A stretch of DNA of 64,000 nt, from NCBI RefSeq assembly GCF_023159225.1, contig NC_063164.1, positions 73,207,300-73,271,299 on the forward strand, read 5' to 3'. The notes beneath the pieces are model-generated. The model worked only from the letters and a program-made list of their open reading frames with translations, made no database searches and had not been told where the DNA came from. The position numbers and the translations under genes were made by a program. Shown here in pieces: positions 1 to 12,059 of the stretch (positions are counted from its first letter, which is position 1; each line of letters begins with the position of its first letter). This DNA comes from Perognathus longimembris pacificus (Eukaryota; Chordata; Mammalia; Rodentia; Heteromyidae).

Positions 1-600
1 TTTCCTTTGGAATTTCAAAGTACTCTGTCTATGTCTTAGAACAATGGGAAAAATAAAGTAGCCTAAACGTAATGGAGATTAAACTGAAAATTCTATAGTC
101 TCAAATTAATATGCTCCTATTCTTTCCTCTTGATAAATTAAAATTTATAATTAGAGAATGTAAGTGCAATCAGAAGCTCTATATGTTCTCATCCACTATT
201 TAACATGTAATAAATCTAAGGGGAAATTTTGACTGGTCAAGTTGGAATAAAAGATAATGAGATTTGTTTTATCACCTGAATCAAAAGAAGCAAACAAAAA
301 GTCTGTAGAAAACATAAGCAGCAACATTCAAATTATGTCATAAAAATGATGGATAACATTACATGAGAGAAAGGAAGCAAGTGAGAGAGAGAAGAAATGA
401 GCCAGCTTACTTCTGAGAGAAAGCTTTCAAGCCAAGGAATATGACAAGAATGTAAACAAAGGGAAATTAACTTCTTGAATCAGGATTTTACTTCTATCTT
501 AGGAAGAAAAGGCAAAAAGAATGCATAGGGAAGATAGCAAACAGTCTTCCAGAAGATTCAGCAGAATTCTGATCAGTGCTAGGCCAGTTAGATAGGCCAT
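1..600. other. AT-rich intergenic DNA
   Basis: No coding potential, RNA gene or recognisable repeat is visible. Short reading frames here lack any family motif. Confidence 0.6.
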
Positions 601-601
601 G

Positions 602-711
<110 letters not shown>

Positions 712-1245
712 AAAAATAACAGTGGATAAGGATCTCACAGAGCCAGAAAGACTATAGTTCCCAAAAGATGCAGTGATTGCTCCATAATGCACAGATAATT
801 GGTTACAGAACTAAGAATAGTATTGCTTCAGTCCTGAGAAAAATTAACCTAAAAGGAAATGCTACCCTAGTCCTGCCCAAGTAAGCTTAAAAACAAGACA
901 CAAACACATCAAACTGTTTCCAAGTAACTTCATTTCCTTCCAGAACAAACTCCAAGAATATTTATAGGAATTTAGAAAAAAAATGTTTCTAAAATATAAG
1001 TTATGAAATGCACAATTTCTGGCATCTAACTGAAACTGACAGTATGGAAGGCAATAAAAAATACTGGATAAAAAACAGATTAGAGAAAAATCCACAGAAA
1101 CCACTCAGAAATGACACAGATGATTAAATTAATGGTCAAGTGCATTAAAACAGTTAGTGTGATGGTGCTCTATATGTCAAGCAGTTAGAGAAAAGGCTGA
1201 AATATTTGTATTTGTATTTGTAAATATTTGTAAGACATTGATATC
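712..1245. other. intergenic DNA, nothing recognised
   Basis: AT-rich sequence with no motif that I can assign to a gene or repeat family. Confidence 0.5.
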
Positions 1246-1249
1246 CAAG

Positions 1250-1532
1250 CTTACTCTTTGTGTCTCTTTCTCTGTCTCTGTGTCTCTGTCTCTGTCTCTC
1301 TCTCTTTCTCTCTCTGTTTCCCTTCCCCCCACCCACCTCTCTCTTTCTGTTTTATGACCACCATGAAGCAAGAAGCTTTGGTCTCTCACATGCTGTTAAC
1401 TCATGCACAAACTAGTTGAGCCCAGTGACCATGGCCTGGAAATCTGAAATCATGAGCAAAATAATCTTTCTTCCTGGAAATGTTCATTATCTTAGGTACT
1501 TGGTTATTACAGATCCATAGCTAACACAGAGA
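1250..1532 (+). mobile_element. probable MaLR-type LTR, 3' part, with internal TC-rich tract
   Basis: A TCTC/TGTCTC-rich tract (1255-1320) is followed by accaccatgaagcaagaag, then gaaatcatgagcaaaataat with ctttcttcctgg, and finally agctaacacag. This order (pyrimidine tract, caccatga segment, an AATAAA-like signal before ctttct, terminal ctaacacag) resembles the 3' half of mammalian MaLR (MST/MLT1-type) solo LTRs. The assignment rests on remembered consensus structure. No internal viral region is seen, and the 5' limit is uncertain. Confidence 0.5.
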
Positions 1533-1684
1533 AGATTTAGAAAATAAACTAAAACATTAAAGAACTTGGTGAACACTTTTGGTGGCTAAGTACATACAAC
1601 TAAACACCCCTAAACAAGAATGAGAGAGTAAGTATCATGTGAGAAAATAATGACTAATATTTCCCCCCAAACTTAATTAAATAC

Positions 1685-2070
1685 ATGCACTCATATTATG
1701 AGATTTCTTGGGCTGCCATAACAAATTAACACAAATGTGATGGCATAATAAAATAACAAATTTTCTTAAACATTTCTGCAAGCCCAAAGTTCTAAATCAA
1801 GTGTCAGCAACTGATTCTGTGAAAAGTCCAAAGAGGCTTCTCCTTGTTGTTTATAGTTCTCTGATCTCTGGACATCGTTTGGCTTAGAACTGTGTGAATT
1901 GAATCTCTACCTCTGTTAAAAAAAATTTTGCCCTCTGAATATCTCCAATTTCTCCCTGTTTTTCTTTTATTAGGACATTTATTACTGGATTTGAGAACTC
2001 TACGAATAATTTAGTACAACCTCTTTGAATTTCTTACAGTAATTTCATCTGTAAAGATATTTTATCTAAA
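1685..2070 (+). repeat. ancient interspersed repeat beginning gggctgccataacaaa
   Basis: The start ttgggctgccataacaaatt, then caagtgtcagcaactgattc, then aggacatttattactggatt follow the order of a common old mammalian interspersed repeat whose family name I cannot give with certainty. A second diverged copy lies at 48340-48640. Divergence is high and no termini are visible. Confidence 0.45.
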
Positions 2071-3480
2071 TAAGTCAATAGTTGCAGGTCATGGTGGCTG
2101 AAGTAATATCATTCAATGCACTGTCCTCTCGGAGTCAACCTCAATTAAATCCCTACCACGAAACTGCACAAATGTATCCCAGGGCCTGGAGGCTTCAAAT
2201 TAGTAAAAAAGACAAAATGTGGAATTTATAAATTCCAGATTAAAAACACAATGTTCACAGAAACAAAGATGGCAGCAAGGTTCATATGAAAAATGTATAC
2301 CACAGAGCAGTACAACATCTTCAACAGATGGAGGGGGAACTTATTTACCCAGGAGGATGACTTTTCAAAACTGAAGACCAAAGAAGGTCATTATTTAGAA
2401 ATTAAATATACAAATAATAAAATAATCAATCACTAGAATACTGGAATATAAAATGGAAAAGCAACCTTTTAAGAAAAGGAAAATTAAAATCTGAAGACTT
2501 ACACAAAGAAATGAGGAATATAGAGGATCCCTGATTCATAATTTTTATGCTTACAATATTAACTCTTTATAATGATCCTAAAGTAACAGCCATTCAGTAG
2601 AAACATTACTTTTAATTTTAAAGTATGATCTTTCTTGGGCTAATGACATGCTGAGCATAAGGGTAAATAGCATAGAGCTCTATCTTGTCTAGGTAGGTCA
2701 TATGTCACAGAAATATACTATTAGAAACTATAAAATATTCTAAACTGAATGCTTCTTAATAAAAAAATAAGAATAAAATGCAAAAATAACATTTTTCTAA
2801 AGTTTTTTATCTTTTATTATATGTTGAAAAAATATTGCCTAAAATTTCCAAACTACATTATTAGGTAAGATTTCTCATCAAATAAACTTAAAAATTGATA
2901 AAATATTCAAAAATACTTTGAGAAAATATGCATGTGTTTTTAATGTCCTGAAAATATAGATTTATTTTCAGGTAATCCTACTCCTTATTCTTAGAAAAAA
3001 AATACTGTCTTTTGAAGCCTTTTTTATTTAATGAAAAACAGATTTTTCTGTTGAAATTCTGGACCTTATTGACAGAAGCTCACTGGTACTGCTTAAGAAA
3101 ATAAATAGTAATGTTTAAGTTTATGAGATTAGAAGTATTTTAAAAAGTACAAATTAGTAAAAAAATTATTTCACTAAGATGTTTTCTTCTCAGTAACTGT
3201 ATGAGCTCATTATCTACAATAAAACTTTACTGTCCAGGAAAAATGTGAGGAAGAAGTCTTTGGAATCAAGCTAATGATAGAATGAGAGTAGAAATTGGCA
3301 TAAGAAAATGAAGGAAAGTATATTCCTAGCTCATACTTTGGAAAAAGCTGACATTTGAACTTTGCTGTCTGTGGAACTGAGTTCTTTAAAATAGCAATTC
3401 ATAATCCTCATTCACAAAAGAACTAAAGCAAAAACTGAAGATATCACTATGGAAGCTTGCGTTAAAGGTATTGACAGTTT
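2071..3480. other. AT-rich intergenic DNA
   Basis: No gene or identifiable repeat is seen. The sequence is rich in A and T runs with no long reading frame. Confidence 0.5.
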
Positions 3481-3494
3481 AAAAAAGGAGTGTT

Positions 3495-3886
3495 TTCACA
3501 TGGCATGTTGAAATTAATTACAAAAGTGATCTATCACTCATTTCCATAACATGGAGTTCATTTCACTTAGTATTATCTTATGCATTCATAGGGGCACAGC
3601 TATTAGGCTCTTCTATCGTAGATGATCCTCTTCCTGTGGTTGTACCTTCACTATCACTGTATCTTATCTCAGTACATTGGAAACTGTATATACTGGTATT
3701 AGAGCTAAGAAAGTGAAAGGGAATGTCAAAATCGAGAGACACAGGATAAAAAGACAAACGACTACAAACACAATACTTGCAAAACTGTTTGGTGTAAACC
3801 AACTGAACAACTCATGGAGGGAGAGGGAAATGGTGAGGGGGGGGTAATGAGAAAGGAGGTAACAAACAGTACAAGAAATGTATCAA
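3495..3886 (+). mobile_element. 5'-truncated L1 3' UTR (host of nested L1-A), left part
   Basis: This is a 3' UTR of the L1-B/C/E lineage. It contains ttccataacatggagttcat, the tactggtattagagctaag segment, and a G-rich purine tract near 3816-3849. It continues after L1-A at 11051. The 14-bp TSD aaaaaaggagtgtt flanks the whole host at 3481-3494 and 11154-11167, so the host element was already truncated when it integrated. The internal L1-A insertion splits it at agaaatgtatcaa. Confidence 0.9.
3873..3886 (+). repeat. TSD of L1-A, left copy
   Basis: The 14-bp sequence aagaaatgtatcaa is repeated exactly at 11051-11064 and lies directly outside both ends of L1-A. It duplicates sequence of the host L1 3' UTR. 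Confidence 0.93.
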
Positions 3887-5668
3887 GATACATCCGGAAG
3901 ATGGCACAGCCACAGTAGGGAGGCACCCCGACTTGCTCCAACTGAATAGCCAGCTGGGAACTCCAGCACCCAACACCCCATCAAGCACCCAACAAAACCA
4001 GTAGCCAGAAGCAGTGGAGAAACACAGGAAAACAAAAAGGAGCAAAAAAGAAGAGCCAAAAACCTACATGGAGCCGGAGAATCTACGGGGCACCCTCCCC
4101 CCACCAGCTGACCCTGGCCCGAACAGGGCCAGGCTGGGAAAGGGGACCCAGCAATCAGCAGACCGACTGCCAGGAGCGCAGAGTCCAGACAGAGGGACTC
4201 CACAGACACCAGTGAGAGTGCGGACCAAGACACATGGCAATGGCAGCAATGGGAAGTTTTGGTCCACACGGACGTAAGCGGCTGGGGAACCCAGTGGTGC
4301 AGAAGGGTAGAGCCAGGGACACCACCATGACCTTTTGCCACACCCGAAGGACCAATAGCGGCGCGGGACACACACACAATACAGGCCCAGTGAGTCTCCC
4401 ATTACCGCCTCCCCCAACGGGAGACCAGCTATCGGAGACCCAAACCCTACGAAGAAGCTATATCTCCCTCCCTCCCCCTTCTCACCCCGAGGGAACAAAA
4501 AAAGACCAATTCAGGTGGGAAGCTCCCATCAGGCTCTGGGAAGTCACAGGAGTTTAGCAGGGGAAGGGCAGAGCAGCCCCAAGGCCACCCAGGAGCCTGA
4601 ACTGGCCGAACCGGCCCTGCCCCCTTCCCAAAACGGGCCAGGGATCGGCCAGCAGTGCAAGCCCCACCCGAGGCGCCTGGACCTCGCGGACTTTTACAAC
4701 TAAAATCACAGGCTCTGGTGGGCAATACCAGCACAGCAGGGACACCTGGGCCTAATCACGCCACCCCCTCCCCCTCGCAGCAGAGGCACAGTCTGAGGGC
4801 GCTAACCTGCGCCTGGACAGTTGATCCCACTGGGCCCCACACATACCACCCCACACAGCAGACTTGCGGGAAGGCACAGGCACAACCCAACAACCTGGAG
4901 CTCGCTCTGGTAGGTGTATCCGCTCAGGTGGATGGGGCCAATGTGGCAGCACCCATTGTAGTGGGTGCACAGCACACAGGTGGGCGGGGTCCCCAGCAAC
5001 AGCCCTCGCTCTGATAGACATACCCCGCTCAGGTGGGCGGGACCACAGCAGCAGTGCCCATTGTAGTGGGCGCACAGTGCACAGGTGGGTGGGGCCCCTG
5101 GCAACAGTGGCTGCTCTGGTAGGTGTACCCTGCTAAGGTGAGCGGGGCCACAGTGGCAGTGCCGCTATGGTAGGCGCGCCTACACAGGAGGGCAGAGCTC
5201 TCGATCAGCCTGTGCACACTCAATTGGCCCATTTCACACAAGTGGGTGGGCCGCACCTCAACAACACCAGCCCCTGGGCGGTCCACACAGGAAGACAAGC
5301 TGCCTGAGAGGAGAGCTCCTCTGACCAAAATACAGAGTGGAAAAAAGAACCAAAGAAGAGATAAGCCTTCAAGCCACGCTGAATCAGAGCGCAGCAAACC
5401 CCCAACAGGGGCACGCTAGGGTCAGCACACAGAGCACAGCGGCAGGACACTGTCCTGCAGAGAAAGACACAGAACCTACTAGCCCCCAAGTGCAGGGAGA
5501 GTGACCAACTCAGCAACAACCGAGAAGGTCACACTCACCCATTGGGAAGCAAGGTGCAACAGCCAAAGCCAAACCCAGAGCCAGGACACCAGGGCACAAG
5601 GCTCCCACTGATGGACCAGCGGGAACCAGCACAAAACCAAACCAGGGAAGCCACCCACAGATCTCTAG
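3887..5668 (+). promoter_or_regulatory. L1-A 5' UTR (internal promoter region)
   Basis: This is GC- and CpG-rich sequence in an AT-rich setting. The first bases contain ggaagatggc, close to the YY1-binding motif found at the start of human L1. Positions 4904-5175 hold tandem monomers of about 104 bp. L1 5' UTRs carry the sense promoter; promoter activity here is inferred from position and composition. The several reading frames on both strands in this segment are by-products of high GC content. Confidence 0.8.
4904..5175 (+). repeat. ~104-bp tandem monomers in the L1-A 5' UTR
   Basis: Units start at 4904, 5008 and 5113, each opening with gctctg(g/a)tag. They share ccgctcaggtgg..g, cccattgtagtggg.gcacag and caacag blocks. 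The third unit is partial and decays after about 60 bp. L1-D has only one recognisable unit (about 56340-56405, minus), so copy number differs between family members. Confidence 0.85.
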
Positions 5669-6727
5669 GTGCCCAAATCACAAAGAAATATAACACAGTT
5701 CATCAAAGGGCAAGCCAACTCGCCAGCTCCAAAAAGCAGCACGACTGAAGAGGAGATGGAGAGTAAAAAAGCAAATGAGGCCATGTTAACAGAAATGATG
5801 GAAAGCATCAGAAACGAAATCAGAAAACAATTCCAGGAGTTTAGAGTGGAAGTCTTGAAGGACATCCAGGAAGCCAAGAATGAAGTGGAAGCAAAACTGG
5901 ATACAATGCAAACCTCCGTTAAAGAAGACCTTAACATCCTGAGAAGTGAAATGCATGAAAAAATAGATTTAAAATACAACTCTTCAAGGGAAGAAATTTC
6001 CACGATCAGAGCTGATCTGACAACCATAAATAGCTCTCTGACATCCATAAACTCCGCAATTGAATCCACAGCACAAAGTATTGACCATATGGAATCCAGA
6101 ATCTCTCTCGTGGACGATGAAGCAGCTGACAACAACCAGAAAATTACCACACTCCAAGAATGGTGAAGCTTCAGGGCAGATTAATCCAGGAAGTAATGGA
6201 CAAAGACAAGAGATATAATCTGTGCATAATTGGAATAGAAGAAGGAGCTGAGTACCAGAGCAGAGGGCTTCATCATATTTTCAATGAAGCTATTGCAGAA
6301 AACTTCCCCATTCTCACAAGGCACCCCCATCCAGGTAACTAAAGCCTATAGGACACCTGGCAGGCCAGACCCCAGAAAAGCCACCCCAAGGCACATAATA
6401 TTCAAGACATCAGATCACAAGAATAAAGAGCAAATTCTGAATGCAGCTAAAATGAAGAAAGAAGTTTTCTACAATGGGAAGAGTATCTGAATAACAGCAG
6501 ACCTCTCCACACAAACTTCCCAATCGCAAAGTGAGTGGAAGAACACCATCCAAGTTCTACATGCCAACAATATGAAACCTAGGATTAAATATCCAGAAAA
6601 ACTGGAGTTCACATTCGAAGGGAAAACCAGTCCTTTCCATAGCAAAGAGGATCTAAAGGAGTATGTGAATAAAAAAACCTGCCCTACAGCGAATTCTAAC
6701 AGGGGAATCCCACCCAACAGATCATAA
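5669..6727 (+). pseudogene. L1-A ORF1 (RNA-binding chaperone), disrupted
   Basis: L1 ORF1p is a trimeric nucleic-acid chaperone that coats L1 RNA. The frame starts MPKSQRNITQ and continues as a long helical, heptad-like coiled coil (about residues 28-160: EEEMESKKANEAM through DNNQKITTL). A stop at 6164-6166 and a frame change interrupt it. The RRM-like and C-terminal parts follow in other frames (YNLCIIGIEEGAE; AYRTPGRPDPRKATPRHIIF), with another stop at 6488-6490 and a final stop near 6725-6727. Total span is 1059 nt, about the usual ORF1 length. Start chosen at the ATG preceding the KSQRNITQFIKGQ motif, which is conserved in L1-D. Confidence 0.88.
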
Positions 6728-6817
6728 AGGACACACAGACAGAAACAGAAACAGACAGAGCAGCTCCCTAAAGACAAGGAAAAAAAAAAAAAGAGGAAAA
6801 AACAACCCAGGAAGAAA

Positions 6818-9800
6818 ATGGAAGGAGAAAAAACACTCTTATCCTTGTTCTCTTTTAATCTAAATGGCATAAACTCTCTGATACAGAGGAGCAGACTGGC
6901 AGAATGGATCCGCAAACAAAAAGTTGGCATCTGTTGTCTACAAGAGACCCACCTTACAGCAAGGGACAAAAACAGGCTTCGAATGAAAGGATGGAGCAAG
7001 ATCTTCCAAGCAAACTTACCTAACAAAACGGCAGGAGTAGCCATCCTGATCTCAGACAAGCTGGACTTCTCATTAAAATCAACTCAAAAAGACAAAGAAA
7101 GACACTACATTTTAATACAATGAAAAATGCAGAATCAAGACATCACGATGATAAATGTATACTCACCAAACAAAAGAGGCCCTACGTATGTCAAGCAAAT
7201 TCTCACAGAATTACAGAACAAGATAGACGCAAACACAATCATAGTGGGAGACTTAATATCCCACTCTCTCCAAGAGACAGATCCAACACCCAGAGGATCA
7301 GCAAGGGAGCTGAGGACCTAAGTAATACCATGTCCCAAATGGATCTGACAGATCTATACAAAATCTCTCACCCTACAGACACCCAATACACCTTCTTCTC
7401 AGCAGCACATGCATCATACTCCAAAATAGACCATGTCATAGCCCACACAAAGAACCTCAGCAAATACAAAAGTATTGACGTCATCCTATGTATTATATCT
7501 GATCACAGCGGATTAAAGGTAACCCTCAATAACAACTGTTACCACAGAGGCTATACACATTCTTGGAGGCTAAACCCCACACTGTTATCCAACACATGGG
7601 CCACAGACCAAATTAAAGATGAAATCAACGAATTCATAAGTCACAATGACAATGAAAATACATCACAAAGAAACCTATGTGACACAGCTAAGGCAGTACT
7701 GAGGGGCAAGATCATTGCCCTCAGCACTCACATTAAAAGAATGGAAGCAGAGCAGGTGAATAACTTCACGATGAAACTAAAACAACTGGAGAAACAAGAA
7801 ATGACAGAATCTAAAATGACTAGGGGGAGAGAGAGTACAAAGATTAAAGAATAGATAAATCTGATTGAAAACAGAAAGACCATTCAACAAATAAGTAAGA
7901 CTAAATGCTGGTTCTTTGAGAAAATAAATAAAATTAATAGACCCCTCACAAGACTTACAAGAAATAGGAAAGAAGAGACTCATATAAGTAAATTCAGGGA
8001 CTCCACTGGAAAAATTACAACAAGTACACACGATATTCAAACAATCATAAGGAGCTATTTCCAAAACCTCTACTCAGCAAAAAACAATAATTTTACAGAT
8101 ATGGATCAATTCTTAGAGAAGTATAAACTGCCCAAACTGAACCAAGAAGAAATAAATAAACTAAATAAACCAATAACTTACAGTGAGATACAGGAGGTAA
8201 TCAAGAACCTCCCAACAAAGAAAAGCCTAGGCCCAGATGGATTCAACAACGAATTCTACAAATCCTTTAGTGAGGAGCTAATACCAATACTCCTCAAACT
8301 CTTCCACGTAATAGAAACAGAGGGAGAAATCCCAAACTCATTCTACGAAGCTAATATCATGCTTATTCCCAAACCAGGCAAAGACCCAACAAAAAAAGAG
8401 AACTACAGACCAATATCACTAATGAACACAGATGCAAAGCTCCTCAATAAAATTTTAGCTAACAGTATCCAGAAACTGGTCAAGAAAATCATACATCATG
8501 ACCAAGTAGGCTTCATCCCACAGTCACAAGGATGGTTCAACATCCATAAATCAATCAATGTAATCCACCACCTAAACAGAACTAAAATCAAGAATCACAT
8601 TGTTATCTCAGTCGATGCCCAAAAATCCTTTGACAAAACACAACATCCATACTTATTAAAAACTTTGGAGAGAACAGGGATAGAACATTCCTCAAAACAA
8701 TAAAAGCCATATACAACAGACCAACTGCTAACATCATATTAAATGGAGAGAAACTTAAATCATTCCCCCTAAACTCAGGAACAAGACAAGGATGCCCATT
8801 CTCCCCACTTCTGTTCAACAAAGAGCTGGAATCCCTAGCCATAGCAAAAAGGTAAGAGGAGGGCATCAAAGGGATCGACATTGGCAAGGAAGAAATCAAG
8901 TATCCCTATTCGCAGATGACATGATCTTATATCTGAAGGACCCAAAAAACTCAGTCCCCAAACTCCTACACCTAATAAACCATTTTGCCAAAGTAGCAGG
9001 ATACAAAATCAATCCACAAAAGTCAGCAGCTTTTCTGTACATCAGCAATATACAAACAGAAAAAGAAATTGTGGAAACAATTCCATTTACAGTAGCCAAA
9101 AAAAGAGTAAAGTACCTAGGGATCAACTTAACCAAGGATGTGACGGACCTATTTAATGAAAACTATCAAAATCTAATAAGGGAAATCAAAGAAGACACAA
9201 GGAGATGGAAAGACCTCCCATGCTCATGGGTAGGCAACATCAATATAGTGAAAATGGCCATATTGCCCAAATTGTTATACAAATTCAATGCAATCCCTAT
9301 CAAAATCCCATAAATTCATATGGAACAGAAAAAGACCTAGAATAGCCAAAGCAATTCTAGGCAAAAAAAGCTGTGCAGGAGGTATCACAATACCAGACTT
9401 CAAGCTCTACTACAGGGCCATCATAACAAAAACAGCCTGGTATTGGTATAAAAACAGATCTGAAGACCAATGAATTAGAATTGAAGATCCAGAAATAAAA
9501 CCACACTCTTACAGTCAGCTGATATTCGACAAAGGAGCTCAAGACATACAATGGAATAAACATAGCCTCTTCAACTACTGGTGCTGGGAGAACTGGGCAG
9601 CCATATGCAGAAAATTCAAAGTAGACCCTAGCCTATCACCATGCACCAAGATCAACTCAAAATGGATCAAGGACCTCAATATCAGACCTGAATCCTTGAA
9701 ACTACTGAATGACAAAGTAGGAAAGATGCTAGAACGTATAGGCACAGGAAGGAACTTCCTGAATATAGTCCCAGGGGCACAACAAATAGGGGAGAGACTT

Positions 9801-10602
9801 GACAAATGGGACTACTACAAATTAAAAAGTTTCTGCACAGCTAAGGACATAGCCACCAAAACAGAAAGACAGCCAACCATATGGGAAAGGATCTTCACCA
9901 GCACAGCAACAGACAAACGCCTAATATCTGTTATCTACAGAGAACTCAAAAAACTAAGCCCCTCCAAGCCCAATAAACCAATTAGGAAATGGGCAAAGGA
10001 GCTAAAGAGAGACTTCACAAGAGATGAAATAAAAGTTGCAAAGAAACATATGAGGAAATTTTTAACATCCCTGGTAGTAAAGGAAATGCAAATAAAAACA
10101 TACCTGAGATACCACCTCACCCCAGTTAGAATGGCCTATACTCTGAACTCAGGCAACAACAAATGCTGGAGGGGGTGCGGGAAAGATGAACCCTTCTCCA
10201 TTGTTGGTGGGAGTGCAAATTATTACAACCACTTTGGAGAACAGTATGGAGGTTTCTCAAACGCTCAATATAGACCTACCCTATGACCCAGCCATACCAC
10301 TCCTAGGCATCTATCCTAAACAGCAAGTCCCTAGATATCAAAAAGACATTTGTGCTTCCATGTTTATCGTGGCACAATTCACAATAGCCAAAATATGGAA
10401 ACAACTCAGATATCCCTCCACAGATGACTGGATCCAAAAAATATGGTACCTATACACAATTGACTACTACATAGTGATTAGGAATGGTGAAATATTGTTA
10501 TTCGCAGGGTAATGGTCAGAATTCGAACAAATAATGTTGAGCGAGACAAGCCTAGAACACAGAAAACAAAGGAGCATGATCTCCCTGATATATGACTGTT
10601 AA
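6818..10602 (+). pseudogene. L1-A ORF2 (endonuclease and reverse transcriptase), disrupted
   Basis: ORF2p nicks target DNA and copies L1 RNA by target-primed reverse transcription. The APE-like endonuclease is visible as FNLNGINSL, CCLQETHL and, later, SDHSGLKVTL. The reverse transcriptase follows with [17 protein letters not shown] and the catalytic FADD at 8909-8920. The C-terminal region has KCWRGCG, but the downstream His/Cys part is altered. Breaks include a TGA at 7121-7123, a frameshift just after IIVGD (about 7250), stops at 7852-7854 and 8701-8703, a small deletion and frame change near 9310, and a stop at 10510-10515. The last frame ends in TAA at 10600-10602. Span 3785 nt is near full length. 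Confidence 0.93.
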
Positions 10603-11050
10603 GAAAGGGAGATGGAGAGACAGTAGAGACCAGGTCTGTGAAACCAAAAACTGCTTGTCAAATGGTATTTCCCACAGGATTGGGGCAGAGACCCAACAGT
10701 ATGTAACTAAAACCAAACAACTACTTAACATATAAAGGTCAAAAATTGACCTCTCAGTGGAATACAATAGCTCAAAACCTCTGTATGTACGTTCATGTAA
10801 GACTACTCTCGACATATTGTCTAATATTGACATTACATTTAAAGCCCTAGGCGAATTTTCTTGGGCTTGGCCACGTGGCTACTGTATATGTTCTTGATAC
10901 ATTGTATATTGTATATATGTCTACCTGCCCTAGAAAAGGGCAAGAAAATCAGGGCGTAAGATATCACAAGAAATGTACACACTGCCCTATTACACACAGC
11001 ACCTTGTCCAAAAAATTTGTGTTCAATTAATAAATAAATTAAATTAAAAA
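10603..11050 (+). other. L1-A 3' UTR and A-rich tail
   Basis: Contains ccctaggcgaattttcttgg, ggccacgtggct, repeated tacattgtatattgtatat and ends in aattaataaataaattaaat with an A-run. The same 3' UTR occurs as an isolated tail at 53826-54120. It has no sequence in common with the G-rich 3' UTR of the L1-B/C/E lineage. Confidence 0.88.
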
Positions 11051-11064
11051 AAGAAATGTATCAA
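11051..11064 (+). repeat. TSD of L1-A, right copy
   Basis: Exact repeat (aagaaatgtatcaa) of 3873-3886. Confidence 0.93.
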
Positions 11065-11153
11065 ATGCCTAATGTATGAAACTGTAACCTCTCTGTACAT
11101 CACTTTGACAATAAATAAGAAAAAACAAATAAAATAAAGAAAAAATTCCTATC
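11065..11153 (+). mobile_element. host L1 3' UTR, right part, with A-rich tail
   Basis: Continues the 3495-3886 element: atgcctaatgtatgaaactg, then cactttgacaataaa, a tail of A-rich repeats, and the right TSD aaaaaaggagtgtt at 11154-11167. Confidence 0.9.
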
Positions 11154-11369
11154 AAAAAAGGAGTGTTACAAGTATTATTTCATGTTGTATAAGTGTTATT
11201 ATAGGTTTAACAAGATTTATCCTGAAGGAATCTACCAGGACCTCAGTCTTGGTAATTTGGTTATTTGAACCAGAAAGGGACCCAATGTCAAAACTCCATG
11301 CTGCTTTTCTGTCTCATCCAAATAATAGTTTAGCTTATCTTATCTCTAGCATATTTTATCTATGGTTTT

Positions 11370-11700
11370 ATCATTTTATTTTAAAAACATTTTACTATCT
11401 TAAGCAGTTGTACAAAGAAGTTAGTATTCACTGAAGCAGTTTATGAATACAGTGCATCTTGATCAATGCTGCCACTTCTTTCCACATTTTCACTTCCCTC
11501 TTCCAACCCACCTCTTCTCTTACTCATCTTAATGTTACATTGTGTATTGAATATTTTGCCTTTTATCAAAGCAGCTTATGTGCACAGGGAATCTTGATGG
11601 TGTCATCGCTTCAATATCTTCTCTCCCCTTTGAACCATCCTCTATTTTATATTTCTCAGTTCTGTGGTGCATACAGTAATGGGAGTTACCATAAAGAGAT
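11370..11700 (-). mobile_element. old L1 3' UTR-like repeat
   Basis: The sequence gcagttgtacaaagaagtta, gcagtttatgaatacagtgc, atcttgatcaatgctgccac recurs at 39150-39500 (same orientation) and at 27415-27540 (opposite). The layout parallels the inverted 3' UTRs of the younger L1s here. The L1 origin is inferred from that layout and from the A-rich end of the 27.5-kb copy. Confidence 0.5.
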
Positions 11701-12059
11701 AGGAGGTGGAGACTACACGGAATCACTAAATTTGTGTGCATATGTTTTTTGGGATAAGTGAAGTAGAGACTTTGTTTTGCTGTTCAACCTGAGTGAGAGG
11801 TAGGGATAAATAGCATCTTCTCTCTCAGGTACCACGACTAGGAGCTGTCTCTGCCTCCAGAGAAGTAAGGCTGAATGGGCAAGTGATATTACTTACTGTG
11901 AATGTAAGCCTCAAATTCTTAATAGAAGTTGTGACACAATGATTTAAGTTGAAAAGTTGAGGGAATAGAAACCATTCTATAATACCTGAGGCTGCATATA
12001 GCCCAAGCAATGATTTATAATCAGGGCAAAGCGTTATATAGGAATAAGAAGCAAGCTGG
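11701..12059. other. intergenic DNA
   Basis: No recognisable gene or repeat. Confidence 0.5.

Larger units (their letters stand above)
3887..11050 (+). mobile_element. L1-A: full-length LINE-1, nested in an older L1
   Basis: A complete element of about 7.16 kb. It has a GC-rich 5' UTR (3887-5668), ORF1 (5669-6727), a short A-rich spacer, ORF2 (6818-10602) and a 3' UTR with an A-rich tail (10603-11050). It is flanked by an exact 14-bp TSD (3873-3886 and 11051-11064), the signature of target-primed reverse transcription. It starts gatacatccggaagatggc, so it looks complete at the 5' end. Both ORFs contain stops and frameshifts, so it is a dead copy. The related copy L1-D (54306-57317) shares its 5' UTR and ORF1. 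Confidence 0.96.

Noticed and set aside
1154..1389. Arg/Glu-rich minus-strand reading frames
   Set aside because: They read through the TC-rich tract of a probable LTR.
3812..5519. Many 60-160 codon frames on both strands of the GC-rich region
   Set aside because: This is the L1-A 5' UTR. The same frames recur broken in L1-D, and GC-rich DNA has few stop codons.
6818..10602. Active L1 ORF2
   Set aside because: Several stops and frameshifts, including one within the endonuclease and one after the RT fingers region.
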